Shown: positions 37,972-46,964, numbered from the stretch's first letter. The stretch is DNA of 64,000 nucleotides from Candidatus Acidiferrales bacterium (GCA_035515795.1 DATJAY010000004.1:124001-188000); one strand, 5' to 3'. The notes: generated from the letters alone by a model not told the origin. Numbers and translations are program-made.

Positions 37972-38889
37972 ATGAGTTATTACACGAATTACTCCGGCTA
38001 TTACACGCCTCCGTCGAGTTTCAGATTCTTCCCGAAGGGGATGAAATTCCTCCTCGTAGCTAACGTCGGCATTTTTATATTCCAGCTTTTTCTCCAGTTC
38101 GGATTGAGGATCGGCGACGTTTACCTGTACAATATTTTTCTCGGCGTGCTCGCTCTTGACCCGATCGGCCAGGGGTTCATGCCGTGGCAGCTGGTCACAT
38201 ATATGTTTCTTCACGGCGGGTTCTTTCACATTTTTTTCAACATGCTCGCACTCTGGATGTTCGGAGTCGAGCTGGAAAACGTCTGGGGGACACGAAGATT
38301 TCTTACCTATTATTTTCTTTGCGGCATCGGTGCGGGGCTTTCGAACTTATTCATCGCGCCGCTGTTCACGATTCCAGGTCCGACCATAGGTGCATCGGGG
38401 GCAATTTACGGAATCCTGATCGCCTTCGGGATGCTGTTCCCCGAAGCGCCGGTATTCATTTATTTTCTTTTCCCGATCAAGGCGAAATATTTCGTCGCGA
38501 TTTATTTTGGGATGGAATTGGTTTACGGCGTGTCGGGCTCACAGGACGGAGTGGCGCACTTCGCGCATCTCGGCGGTGCCGTCGTCGGATTGGTCTATCT
38601 CATGGCGTATAGAAGATCGATCCCTGCATTTGACAGAATAACAGACTCCCTTAAACGGACTGCGGGCGGGATCCAGCAGAGGCTTCGAACCAAGAAATCC
38701 TTCGGAAACAGGGAAATAATTTCTGATGTCTACTTTGAAGAGATGAAAAAAAAACCGGGCTCAGACGAGAACAAGTTCGACCAGGATAAGCTGGACGAGA
38801 TACTTGACAAGATCAGCGCATCCGGGTATGATTCGCTGACCGAAGACGAGAAGAAAATATTGTTCAATGCGAGTAAGAAACTGAATTGA
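37972..38889 (+). CDS. Rhomboid-family intramembrane serine protease
   Basis: 305 aa with six transmembrane helices between 25 and 215. Catalytic Ser142 in GASGAIYG and His199 in 'HFAHLGG'; the conserved 'HGGFFHIFFNMLALWMFG' (81-98) supplies the oxyanion His. A soluble charged C-terminal tail (about 225-305) ends with the 'LDEILDKISASGYDSLTEDEKKIL' helix pair that is common in FCB rhomboids. Cleaves membrane proteins within the bilayer; substrates unknown. Flanked by short inverted repeats built on TGAAAAGT/ACTTTTCA. Confidence 0.93.
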   Translation: MSYYTNYSGYYTPPSSFRFFPKGMKFLLVANVGIFIFQLFLQFGLRIGDVYLYNIFLGVLALDPIGQGFMPWQLVTYMFLHGGFFHIFFNMLALWMFGVELENVWGTRRFLTYYFLCGIGAGLSNLFIAPLFTIPGPTIGASGAIYGILIAFGMLFPEAPVFIYFLFPIKAKYFVAIYFGMELVYGVSGSQDGVAHFAHLGGAVVGLVYLMAYRRSIPAFDRITDSLKRTAGGIQQRLRTKKSFGNREIISDVYFEEMKKKPGSDENKFDQDKLDEILDKISASGYDSLTEDEKKILFNASKKLN

Positions 38890-38981
38890 AAACAAGAAAC
38901 TAGAAGTGAAAAGCGGTCAGGTAAGGAGACAGAGCGATTTGATTTTTGACTTTTCACAACTAACCGATTTTTGAGGATACG

Positions 38982-40106
38982 ATGATAGATTTGCCGGTGA
39001 TTTCAGAAAAAACAGAAACACATGTCCAGCACGAAGTGAGGTTCCCGCTTCGAAAGTCTCGGAGAGTTCACATAGGGAATGTGCCGGTCGGCGGCGGTGC
39101 GCCGATCTCTGTACAGACCATGACGAAGACAAAGACCTCCGACGTAGATGCAACCGTGAAACAAATAATCGATGCCGCCGATGCCGGATGTGATATTGTG
39201 CGTGTTACCGTGAACGATAAAGAAGCCGCTGCAGCGATCGGAGAAATAGTCAGGCAGTCGCCGATTCCCGTTGTTGCGGACATCCATTTTAATCACGTCT
39301 TTGCATTGAAAGCTCTTGAAGCAGGGATCGCGAAGGTCAGACTGAATCCGGGCAACATCGGAAGCGTCGACAGAATCCGTCAAGTACTGAGTCTTGCGAA
39401 GGAGCGCAAGGTGCCGATAAGGATCGGTGTTAATTCAGGCTCACTCGAGAAAGACATCCTTGAGAAACACGGTTACCCGACCGCCGAAGCACTTTATGAA
39501 AGCGCAATGCGGCATGTCGGGATTTGTGAGGAAAACGATTTTCACGACATAATTATTTCCGTGAAATCAACCGACGTAAGGTTGATGATCGAAGCTTACA
39601 GGTTGATCGCACAGAGAACCGAGTACCCTCTCCACCTCGGCGTAACCGAGGCAGGACCGACCCGTATCGGCACTATAAAATCTTCGGTTGGCATCGGGAC
39701 GCTCCTCGCGGAAGGAATCGGCGACACGATAAGAGTTTCCTTGACAGACGATCCGCCGAAGGAAGTTGAAGTCGGCAAGGAGATACTGCGTTCGCTGGGA
39801 CTCGCGACGAGGAATGTTGAGCTGATTGCATGTCCGACATGCGGGAGACTTGACGTCGATCTTTTTTCGATCACGCGCGCGCTTGAAGACAGGCTGGCCG
39901 GAATGAAGAAGCCCGTGAAGATCGCGATACTGGGATGTGTTGTAAATGGTCCTGGCGAGGCGAGCGAAGCGGACATCGGTGTTGCCTGCGGAAAAGGTGT
40001 AGGTATCCTGTACCGCAAAGGCGAGGTGGTGCGCCGCGTCAAAGAAGAAGAGATCGTGAATGCGGTCGTCGAAGAGGTCGAAAAGTTTCAGCCGGAAACC
40101 AATTAA
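38982..40106 (+). CDS. ispG: 4-hydroxy-3-methylbut-2-en-1-yl diphosphate synthase (flavodoxin)
   Basis: 374 aa, the single TIM-barrel bacterial form. 'GNVPVGGGAPISVQTMTKTKT' opening, the TIM barrel with 'PVVADIHFNHVFALKALEAG' and 'VRLNPGNIG', and the 4Fe-4S domain with 'ACPTCGRLDVDL' and 'ILGCVVNGPGEASEADIG', giving three Cys ligands plus a Glu. Seventh step of the MEP isoprenoid pathway. Confidence 0.96.
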   Translation: MIDLPVISEKTETHVQHEVRFPLRKSRRVHIGNVPVGGGAPISVQTMTKTKTSDVDATVKQIIDAADAGCDIVRVTVNDKEAAAAIGEIVRQSPIPVVADIHFNHVFALKALEAGIAKVRLNPGNIGSVDRIRQVLSLAKERKVPIRIGVNSGSLEKDILEKHGYPTAEALYESAMRHVGICEENDFHDIIISVKSTDVRLMIEAYRLIAQRTEYPLHLGVTEAGPTRIGTIKSSVGIGTLLAEGIGDTIRVSLTDDPPKEVEVGKEILRSLGLATRNVELIACPTCGRLDVDLFSITRALEDRLAGMKKPVKIAILGCVVNGPGEASEADIGVACGKGVGILYRKGEVVRRVKEEEIVNAVVEEVEKFQPETN

Positions 40107-40200
40107 GAATTTCAAGATTAGTCAAAGTCAATCTCGGCCCGGTCGAGCGGCGCCCTTGCCATACTTAGAATTTATAACTCAAGACTGAGAATTCTCTAAA

Positions 40201-40545
40201 TTGGATTGCGTTTTTTGCAAAATAGCAGAGGGAAAATCCCCGGCAGATTTTGTTCTAAAAGACGGCGACGTCTTCGCAATCAGAGACAGGCATCCCGTTG
40301 CTCCCACTCATATTCTGATCATTCCTAAGAAACACATTTCAAGTCTGGTGGAGCTGGACCGCGCCGGTGACTCCTCCCTGATTTCTAAGATGATCTCGAC
40401 CGCTGTCGAGGTCGCGGAAAAAGTTTCGCTATCGGAACGAGGGTTCAGACTGGTTTGGAATTGCCGGACGGAAGGAGGCCAGACAGTCGATCATATTCAT
40501 ATTCACCTGATCGGCGGCAGACAGATGAAGTGGCCGCCGGGGTAA
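40201..40545 (+). CDS. HIT-family nucleotide-binding hydrolase (HinT-like)
   Basis: 114 aa, TTG start. 'DCVFCKIAEGKSPADFV' opening, 'HILIIPKKHISSL', and the histidine triad in HIHIHLIGGRQM near the C-terminus. Family members hydrolyse adenosine phosphoramidates. Length and all motifs match HinT. It is followed 6 bp later by a small membrane protein gene. Confidence 0.92.
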   Translation: MDCVFCKIAEGKSPADFVLKDGDVFAIRDRHPVAPTHILIIPKKHISSLVELDRAGDSSLISKMISTAVEVAEKVSLSERGFRLVWNCRTEGGQTVDHIHIHLIGGRQMKWPPG

Positions 40546-40551
40546 TGGAAA

Positions 40552-40815
40552 ATGAATCGCGCGATTTTTGTCGTTTGGTTTCTGCCGCTCATTTTCATGG
40601 GAATTGCTTTTTATGTCCTGCTCGACAGTGACGTCTCATTGGGGGTGAAGGTCGCGTTCTCGGTTGTTCCGTTTTTGATCTGGATGTTTGGCGGAATTGC
40701 CATATACCGTGAATACCGCGAACAGGAAAAAGAACGGCGCAAAGAGGATGAGATTCTTCGGGAGGCAAAAAGGATTCTCGATGCAAAGAACCACCACGAA
40801 GAAAAGCAGGAATGA
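40552..40815 (+). CDS. Small membrane protein with charged C-terminal helix
   Basis: 87 aa: two transmembrane helices (about 4-24 and 31-51) followed by a strongly charged helix, rich in Glu, Lys and Arg, that probably lies in the cytoplasm as a coiled coil. No family recognised. Six bp after the HIT gene and 46 bp before the CPBP protease gene, so co-transcription is likely. Confidence 0.6.
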   Translation: MNRAIFVVWFLPLIFMGIAFYVLLDSDVSLGVKVAFSVVPFLIWMFGGIAIYREYREQEKERRKEDEILREAKRILDAKNHHEEKQE

Positions 40816-40861
40816 AAGAGCCTAAAATACAGTGATGGAGCAGAGAGCGGAGGGCTGAAGC

Positions 40862-41947
40862 GTGAATTCCAATTTTATCGGCGCGTACTGGTACATTTTT
40901 GTTGCTCACGCTATTGCGTGCGCCGTCCTCTCGGCGTTCATTGCGAAGTTTAAATGGCGGGATCAGGGAAATTGGTTTGTGTTTGGACTGATAGGAGGAA
41001 TTTTCGCGGTCATCGTCCTGCTTGTTGTGAAGAAACTCAGAGAACCGCCGAAGAACAATCTTCTCCTCGATGCGGATCATCATCTAAGAAGCGGTTGGCG
41101 CGTCCTGTTGTATTTCGTAACTATCATTGTCGTGTATTATTTGCTGGCGGTTCTTGCAAACCAAACGCGTGTTGTCCCGCCCCAGTCGCTCTTATTCCTT
41201 TTTTACATTGCTGTTGTTCTGGCCACTGTCCTCATGTTGAGGTTCGTCGATAAAAGAAAGTTCATCTCCATCGGGTTTCCGTCTCACGGCAAGATCTGGA
41301 AAGAGATATCATTAGGATTTTTGATAGGGTCGCTGTTGATCGGAATTGTTGCTGCGGCGGAATTGTCTGTAGGTGCGTTGAAGTTGACGATACGGCCAGG
41401 TGTGGGGGTTGTTTTGCTGCTACGAAATTTCAGCCTGAGTTTTATCTTCTTTGCCTATTTTGCTATAGGTGAGGAACTAATCTTTCGCGGCTATCCGTTC
41501 CAGGCTCTCATTCAGGGGATGGGACAGGTCGCCGCAACGATTTTGATGTCGATGATTTTTGGGATTCTTCATTTAGCCAACCCCGACGCCAATTTTTTTT
41601 CCACGGTGAATACCGTTCTTGCCGGAGTGCTCCTCAGTGTGGCATACTTGAAAACCAGAACGCTCTATTTCCCGTTCGGACTCCACTTTGCGTGGAATTT
41701 CGTGCAGAGTTTCTTGCTGTCGCTGCCTGTAAGCGGGCTTTTGACAAATCGGACCCTCTTCATTCCGACGGATTACGGCCCCGACTGGCTCACAGGCGGC
41801 CGCTACGGTCCCGAAGCAGGCATTGGCACCACGGTCGTCATGGCAGCAGCGATCATGTATTTTATTTTTGAAAAACGAATGAGACCCGCTTATGACTATG
41901 TCGTGCTAAGTGCAAGAGTTGCAGTGGAACAGGTACAGCCCAAGTAA
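40862..41947 (+). CDS. CPBP-family intramembrane metalloprotease
   Basis: 361 aa, GTG start (GGAGGGCTGAAGC upstream). Eight or more hydrophobic segments. CPBP/Abi motifs: E204-E205-x-x-x-R209 in 'IGEELIFRGYPFQAL', His237 in 'FGILHLANP', and a late 'LHFAWNF'. Related to Rce1-type CAAX proteases and bacteriocin-immunity proteins; target unknown. The N-terminal 80 residues, with two further membrane helices, precede the CPBP core. Confidence 0.88.
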   Translation: MNSNFIGAYWYIFVAHAIACAVLSAFIAKFKWRDQGNWFVFGLIGGIFAVIVLLVVKKLREPPKNNLLLDADHHLRSGWRVLLYFVTIIVVYYLLAVLANQTRVVPPQSLLFLFYIAVVLATVLMLRFVDKRKFISIGFPSHGKIWKEISLGFLIGSLLIGIVAAAELSVGALKLTIRPGVGVVLLLRNFSLSFIFFAYFAIGEELIFRGYPFQALIQGMGQVAATILMSMIFGILHLANPDANFFSTVNTVLAGVLLSVAYLKTRTLYFPFGLHFAWNFVQSFLLSLPVSGLLTNRTLFIPTDYGPDWLTGGRYGPEAGIGTTVVMAAAIMYFIFEKRMRPAYDYVVLSARVAVEQVQPK

Positions 41948-42027
41948 AGACTCATCTATAATTTCCCCCGGGAGAATTCCGTCGGGACTTTTCCCGATCA
42001 ATGGATGATGTTTTAGAGGATTGAGTG

Positions 42028-43731
42028 CTAGTTCTTTCTTTTTACTACCAATAGTGTCATGTCATCGAACTGCGGCGTATCAAGGACATGTTCGTTCACT
42101 GCCGTGAAAATGGCATCAGCAATCTCCTCAGCCAGCGAGTCGGTGCATTCCTTTACGATACATTCAAATCTTTCTTCGCCGAACCTTTCACCTTTGGAGT
42201 TAACCGCATCCGGCATCCCGTCGGAGTAAATGATGAGAACGTCGCCCCTGTTGAATTGGACGACTTCTTCTTCGTAAGGAAAATGATCTACGACGCCGAG
42301 CGGGACGCCGCCTGTTTTTAGCCTGATGGCCCGCGATCCATGAAACAAAAGAGGTTCCTCGTGTCCTGCATTTGTGTATCTGAAGAGATTTTTTGCGGCA
42401 TCGAGAACGCCGTAGAATAGAGTCACGAATTTTTCCTCTGAAATCGATCCGAAAAGGAGATCATTGGAATGCTTCACGCAATTGCTGGTTGAAGAGTCGA
42501 GCCGCGAATAAGCTCTGACAGTTGCCTGTACATTCGCCATCAATAACGCTGCGGGCATTCCTTTTCCCGAAACGTCTCCGAGCGAGATTGACAGGTTCCC
42601 ATTTCCCAATTCCTGCAAATCATAAAGATCTCCGGCGACCGATTTTGCCGGTATCGAACGAGCAGCGAATTCATACCTCTCAACCTGGGGCAGTTTTTCC
42701 GGCAGCAATCCCACCTGAACGGCATGAGCCGCAGAAAGCTCTTTTTCAAGCGCAATCTTGTTGTGCTCTTCTTCGTAAAGGCGCGCCTTTTCAATTGCGA
42801 TAGCGGCGTGGATGGATAATGCATTGATCGCATTTTCGTCGTCCGAAGTAAACGTGCCATTATTTTTGTTCAAAAGCTGGAACACTCCGACGATCGCGCC
42901 GTCCTTGTTCATCATCGGCATGCATAGAATCGTCTTCGTCCGGTATCCGGTTTTTTTATCCACCTCCGGATTAAACCGCGCATCCAGGTAAGCATCCGGA
43001 ATGTTCAACGTGTCGCCAGTCGCGCCGACATATCCCGCGATTCCTTTTCCCAGCGGGAGGTGTATGTCTATTGCCTCCGGAGCTTCGAAGACTTTCGACC
43101 AGAGCTCGTGTTTTTTCCTGTCGACGAGATAGACTGTGCCGGTTTCGCCATCCACTATTTTAAGCGCGATGTCCAGAATCACTTTGAGCAGCTCGTCCAG
43201 ATCGAGAGCGGAGTTAATTAATTTTGAAGCTTCGATTATCTGCTCGAGCTTTTCAACTTCCGCAGCAAGATGACCGGTGTTCTGTTCAATCTCCCGCATG
43301 AAGTGATGGTTTTGAGATCTGAATCTGAGCAACGACACTAGAAGGAGCCTTAGTGCGAATGGATGACTCTTTTCGAGAAGCCAGTTAAAGTCCTCCTTGC
43401 CGAGAGCGTAGGTTATGCAATCGTCAACGGCCGATACTCTCCCTGTCCGCGGGCGGCCGTCGATAAGTGAAGTCTCCCCGAAGAAATCGCCCGGATGAAG
43501 AAGGGCGATTCTGTACTCATCGCCGAATTTCGTTTGCCGCGTTACCTTGATTCTCCCCTCGTAAATGAGATGGAGTTCGGTTTCTTCGCAGCCGTCTTCC
43601 GTAATTACTTGACCGGTGGAATATTTCTTCTCTTTCAGTCGAGGCTTGATGAAATCGAAGTGCTCATCCAGAATATCCTCGAGAAGAATATTGAGCCGTA
43701 AATGCTCCAGAACTTCTGCTTTTAGGCTCAT
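42028..43731 (-). CDS. PP2C/SpoIIE-type serine phosphatase with cNMP-binding and GAF domains
   Basis: 567 aa. Order: cyclic-nucleotide-binding-type domain (about 20-135, 'LHPGDFFGETSLIDGRPRTGRVSA'), linking helix, GAF domain (about 165-310), then an RsbU/SpoIIE PP2C domain (about 335-565) with metal-binding Asp residues in 'SVAGDLYDL', 'LGDVSGKGMPAALLMA', 'FRYTNAGHEEPLL' and 'IIYSDGMPDAVN'. Likely dephosphorylates an anti-sigma antagonist in a partner-switching pathway in response to small ligands; no partner kinase or antagonist is nearby. Convergent with the CPBP gene across an imperfect hairpin (41982-41997). Confidence 0.92.
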   Translation of the reverse strand: MSLKAEVLEHLRLNILLEDILDEHFDFIKPRLKEKKYSTGQVITEDGCEETELHLIYEGRIKVTRQTKFGDEYRIALLHPGDFFGETSLIDGRPRTGRVSAVDDCITYALGKEDFNWLLEKSHPFALRLLLVSLLRFRSQNHHFMREIEQNTGHLAAEVEKLEQIIEASKLINSALDLDELLKVILDIALKIVDGETGTVYLVDRKKHELWSKVFEAPEAIDIHLPLGKGIAGYVGATGDTLNIPDAYLDARFNPEVDKKTGYRTKTILCMPMMNKDGAIVGVFQLLNKNNGTFTSDDENAINALSIHAAIAIEKARLYEEEHNKIALEKELSAAHAVQVGLLPEKLPQVERYEFAARSIPAKSVAGDLYDLQELGNGNLSISLGDVSGKGMPAALLMANVQATVRAYSRLDSSTSNCVKHSNDLLFGSISEEKFVTLFYGVLDAAKNLFRYTNAGHEEPLLFHGSRAIRLKTGGVPLGVVDHFPYEEEVVQFNRGDVLIIYSDGMPDAVNSKGERFGEERFECIVKECTDSLAEEIADAIFTAVNEHVLDTPQFDDMTLLVVKRKN

Positions 43732-43927
43732 ACCATGTTATCCATTTGCAATGAAAATAACATATTGGAAATGCAAAGCAAATGTCTGAAGTTACTTACC
43801 AGAAATTCTCATGTTGAGATAGGAGGAATGTGATCTGCCGATGATGGACGCGAGGTTGTACCACTCGACCACTTATTCGCCGAGCAGATCGCGCGAGAAA
43901 TTGCCGACTATTTGGTTATTCGATATG

Positions 43928-44800
43928 TTATTCGCCTGTCTGTGTTCCGGGATTGGCAAGTTTGACTTTTAGCCAGAAGTCTATCTGTTTGGGCTGCTGT
44001 TGCTGCTCACTATAATTCCTCCGCCGTTCTCCGCCACCCCGCATCCCTTCGCCGCTCGTGTCGCCCGGTCCTTCTCCATTCCCCTCACCGCCGCCGGGGT
44101 TCATTCCTCCGCCCTCGCCTCCGCCTTCACCGCGCATTCCTCTCCCGCGTCTTTCCGTTCCTTGTCCTTCAAATTTTCCCGATTCGAATCCTATCCCGAC
44201 GTTTTGTCCGTTTGCGTTGAGCGCATACGGATGGTCCGGCGATTTGTGAAGGGGTACTTTCAATTCATATATGAGGCCGCCCGTGCTGCGATTAATCTGC
44301 AGTTCGATTCCTTTTGCATCGGCGATACTGAGGCGAACAGGCCCGTTCTCGTTCACGCCGAGAATTTCAAGCTCGTTCGCCGACAGGTCTTCGAAACTTG
44401 GATTTTGATTCTGGGATTCATCGGGACTATTGTTATCGCTCCGTTGCATAGATTCTCCTCTTGCGGCTCGCCCCAGCGGAAAGTGAATGCCGAATTTCTC
44501 GCCTGTTCCGCCTGAGGGATCGAGCCACACTGTCAAACCGAGTCCCATGATCTGGAATACCTGCGGGCGGTTTGTCGCTTTGAGAATTATGTACATATTG
44601 CTGCTATCGTTTCTCACGCCGGCGGTCAACTGTGCATCCGGAATGTAGAACATAGTATCTTCCCAGTCGTTGTCCTTTCCGTCGATGACAGTCTGGTTAT
44701 TGTTCCACGAGCTCTTCACAAGGAGCGTGCTCGTACACCCGCCCAATATGAACGCGGCAAACGCAAACAAAATCGGAAGGTATTTAAACAGTTTCATCAA
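43928..44800 (-). CDS. Lipoprotein with Gly/Glu-rich segment and sugar-binding-like core
   Basis: 290 aa. Lipobox L-G-G-C (Cys22). Residues about 35-200 resemble the CBM9/DOMON-like beta sandwich found in surface proteins ('IDGKDNDWEDTMFYIPDAQLTAGVRNDSSNMYIILKA' pattern). Residues about 215-265 are low complexity, Gly-Glu-Arg-Met-Asn repeats such as GGGEGGG. The last 25 residues return to a beta-type sequence ('IDFWLKVKLANPG') that probably closes the fold, so the repeat is an inserted loop. Anchored in the outer membrane; ligand unknown. Confidence 0.65.
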   Translation of the reverse strand: MMKLFKYLPILFAFAAFILGGCTSTLLVKSSWNNNQTVIDGKDNDWEDTMFYIPDAQLTAGVRNDSSNMYIILKATNRPQVFQIMGLGLTVWLDPSGGTGEKFGIHFPLGRAARGESMQRSDNNSPDESQNQNPSFEDLSANELEILGVNENGPVRLSIADAKGIELQINRSTGGLIYELKVPLHKSPDHPYALNANGQNVGIGFESGKFEGQGTERRGRGMRGEGGGEGGGMNPGGGEGNGEGPGDTSGEGMRGGGERRRNYSEQQQQPKQIDFWLKVKLANPGTQTGE

Positions 44801-45040
44801 GTTTCTCCTAGGTTTTCAAATCAAAATAGATCCGTCTATAGTTTACATTTTGACAAAAGATACTTCCCGCTGGTTTAATAAACAGGGAATCTATTTTTGG
44901 CCTGGGCACAAGCGCCATTGAATTACAGGATCCCCTCCGCTATCTTTAAATACTAAAGCCTGTCGCCATCGAGCCGATGTGTTTCCCTCGGAGCGGCGTA
45001 CCATGGTACAGCAAGTTTTTGAAATAGTCGAATAAAGTTT

Positions 45041-45124
45041 GCCCGGGTGGCGAAATTGGCAGACGCGCTAGATTCAGGGTCTAGTGGCCGCAAGGTTGTG
45101 CAGGTTCGAGTCCTGTCCCGGGCA
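45041..45124 (+). tRNA. tRNA-Leu (CAG)
   Basis: 84 nt. Acceptor GCCCGGG (45041-45047) pairs with CCCGGGC (45117-45123), discriminator A at 45124. Anticodon loop TTCAGGG with CAG at 45075-45077, a long variable arm as in class II leucine tRNAs, and T-loop TTCGAGT. CCA is not encoded. Reads CUG codons. The integrase starts about 520 bp downstream, but no copy of the tRNA end was seen further on. Confidence 0.97.
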
Positions 45125-45605
45125 CGAGAACTCAAAGAGATTTCACGGATTTTTTGTTCCGCTTATTTTCCACCGTCCTTCCTCCCATCTCCGAGGTGCC
45201 ATTTCGTTACGGGTGATTTACTTTTCTCGAGCATCCTTGCCACTGGGAGAATTTTCTTTCGGTTAAGAAAATTTATGGTTGTCTTGGATCAACGGCGCAG
45301 GATTTGAGGGTCTTGAGACCGAGGCTGCTTTCCTATTTGCAATGTCTGGTAAATTCCTGAATGGCGTTTTGAATTGTGTGGATTCTTATTTTCTTCTTGA
45401 GTGGAAGGTGTTTTGAAATTGATTTTTTTGATTCAGATGTATTGCATGTGAGTGGTGCGTTGCGGGGGGGAAGTTCGGGTTGAATAATAGACTCTTTCTT
45501 TCAATGCGGGACAACTAAATATTATCATTCATTAGCATGGTTGGATTACCTGCGATGGGAAAGTCCATTCCTGAAGTCAGAGAGTATATGTCCACGCATG
45601 GTAAT
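45125..45605. other. Intergenic region upstream of integron recombinase
   Basis: About 480 bp with no convincing gene in either direction. No attC-like core pair was found here. A G-run at 45463-45470 and AT-rich stretches stand out. The region ends with a possible promoter of the recombinase gene. Confidence 0.4.
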
Positions 45606-45634
45606 TTGACAATATAGTGGTTATTAGCTACATT
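45606..45634 (+). promoter_or_regulatory. Possible promoter of recombinase gene
   Basis: TTGACA (45606-45611), 17 bp, TACATT (45629-45634). The -35 is perfect and the -10 matches 4 of 6. Predicted start near 45641, three bases before the ATG at 45644. Confidence 0.4.
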
Positions 45635-45643
45635 TTTTGTCCG

Positions 45644-46861
45644 ATGATCACGGGCAAATCAATATCATCACAGGGCGGCAAATCAAGAAGGGTGAGGTAT
45701 GTAGGGGAGCTAACGGATAATTATTCCGCCGCGTCGTCAGGTCAGCCGCCATTCAAAACGGAACGAACTCGGACCGTACAAATTTTCTCAAGCGATGAAG
45801 GGAGGATTTTCGTCCGATTTCCATACGACCCTGAGATAAACACAGAATTGAAAAAAATCGTCGGCCACCGATGGCATCCTGCAGAGAAATATTGGAGTTT
45901 TTCCTCCAGTATTAGCAACTATACGAGGCTGCTCAAAATCTTTGAAGGAAAGGGAGTTGAGATCGATCCTAATCTGAAGTCTCGTTTTGGTGCAGACAAA
46001 GAAAGTGAAGAGGCTATGCAGGTCAAGCCAAAAGTGATCGATGATGTAGAAAGACTCAGCCAACTTATGCGGGTCAGAAATTATTCGAATAAAACCATCA
46101 AATCATATTGTAGTTGCATCCGTCATTTTGGCGACTATGGTGTGTCTCGCCAGATGGAACATGCAACGCCCGAGGAAATACGCGGCTATCTATTCCATCT
46201 CGTGAATAATGAGGGATATTCACCGACATCGCTCAATCAGGTGATAAACGCGCTCCGTTTTTTGTATGTCGATGTATTCAATAAGTCGTTCATCCTTGGG
46301 AAGGTCCCACGTCCCAGGAAGGAACGCAAGTTGCCAGATGTTCTAACAAAGGATGAAGTTCGTGATGTTTTGCATTCTACATCGAACCCCAAACACAGAC
46401 TTCTCTTAATGTTGATATACTCAGCGGGATTACGTGTCGGCGAGGCATCACGATTAAGGCTTGAAGATATTGATGCCAGGCGAAAGATGATACATCTTCG
46501 TGCGGCAAAGGGGAAGAAGGATCGCTATACTTTGCTCTCAGAGAGAGCGATGGACGAATTGCGGGAATATCTCAAGGTCTATAAGCCGATAAAATACGTT
46601 TTTGAAGGCGAACATGCAGGGAAACCTTTAGGGATCCGGAGTATGGAACGCGTTTTTGAAAGGGCGGGAATAAAGAAACATGTGTCTGTACATACTCTTC
46701 GTCACTCGTTTGCAGCGCATTTATTAGAGCAGGGAACTGACCTTCGTCACATTCAGGTCTTGCTCGGTCACGCAAGTTCTAAGATGACAGAAATCTATAC
46801 TCATGTTAGCAAGAGGGCTATTGAGGGTATACATAATCCATTGGATGACATCGAGTTATGA
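45644..46861 (+). CDS. Tyrosine recombinase of integron, atypical IntI-like
   Basis: The frame is open from GTG 45617 (414 aa; numbering below), but that codon lies inside a likely promoter, so ATG 45644 is chosen. Catalytic residues: Arg273 ('SAGLRVGEASRL'), Lys298, His359-x-x-Arg362 ('HTLRHSFAAHLL'), His385 and nucleophile Tyr394 ('YTHVSKR'). SAM-like core-binding domain at about 140-225. Only 61 residues separate Lys298 and His359, against 106 in IntI1 and 72 in XerD, so the IntI-specific insertion is absent. Residues about 52-118 ('RIFVRFPYDPEINTELKKI..RWHPAEKYWSF') form an extra N-terminal domain resembling the HARP module of SMARCAL1. The terminal H-N-P-L-D resembles the S-P-L-D end of IntI enzymes. 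Confidence 0.85.
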   Translation: MITGKSISSQGGKSRRVRYVGELTDNYSAASSGQPPFKTERTRTVQIFSSDEGRIFVRFPYDPEINTELKKIVGHRWHPAEKYWSFSSSISNYTRLLKIFEGKGVEIDPNLKSRFGADKESEEAMQVKPKVIDDVERLSQLMRVRNYSNKTIKSYCSCIRHFGDYGVSRQMEHATPEEIRGYLFHLVNNEGYSPTSLNQVINALRFLYVDVFNKSFILGKVPRPRKERKLPDVLTKDEVRDVLHSTSNPKHRLLLMLIYSAGLRVGEASRLRLEDIDARRKMIHLRAAKGKKDRYTLLSERAMDELREYLKVYKPIKYVFEGEHAGKPLGIRSMERVFERAGIKKHVSVHTLRHSFAAHLLEQGTDLRHIQVLLGHASSKMTEIYTHVSKRAIEGIHNPLDDIEL

Positions 46862-46887
46862 AAAAGTCAGATTATTCAGACATAGAA

Positions 46888-46927
46888 GGAAAAAACGACA
46901 CTATGTTCGTTTTTCCAATAGTTAACC
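46888..46927 (+). other. Candidate attI / 5' boundary of first cassette
   Basis: A hairpin GGAAAAA(A)CGA (46888-46898) with TCGTTTTTCC (46907-46916) follows the recombinase stop; after AATA comes GTTAACC (46921-46927). The first attC left core GGCTAAC would require GTTAGCC, so the match is 6 of 7. The hairpin may also end the recombinase transcript. Confidence 0.35.
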
Positions 46928-46964
46928 GAAACGGCGCAGATTACTACCATCGAAAGGAAATAAA

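Noticed and set aside
41982-41997. TCGGGA-CTTT-TCCCGA hairpin between CPBP and phosphatase genes
   Set aside because: Only 6 bp and no T-run; too weak to call as a terminator.
44953-45135. 60-codon frame on the minus strand across the tRNA-Leu gene
   Set aside because: It is the antisense of the tRNA, a common false frame (S-R-A-R-D-R-T-R-T-C type product).
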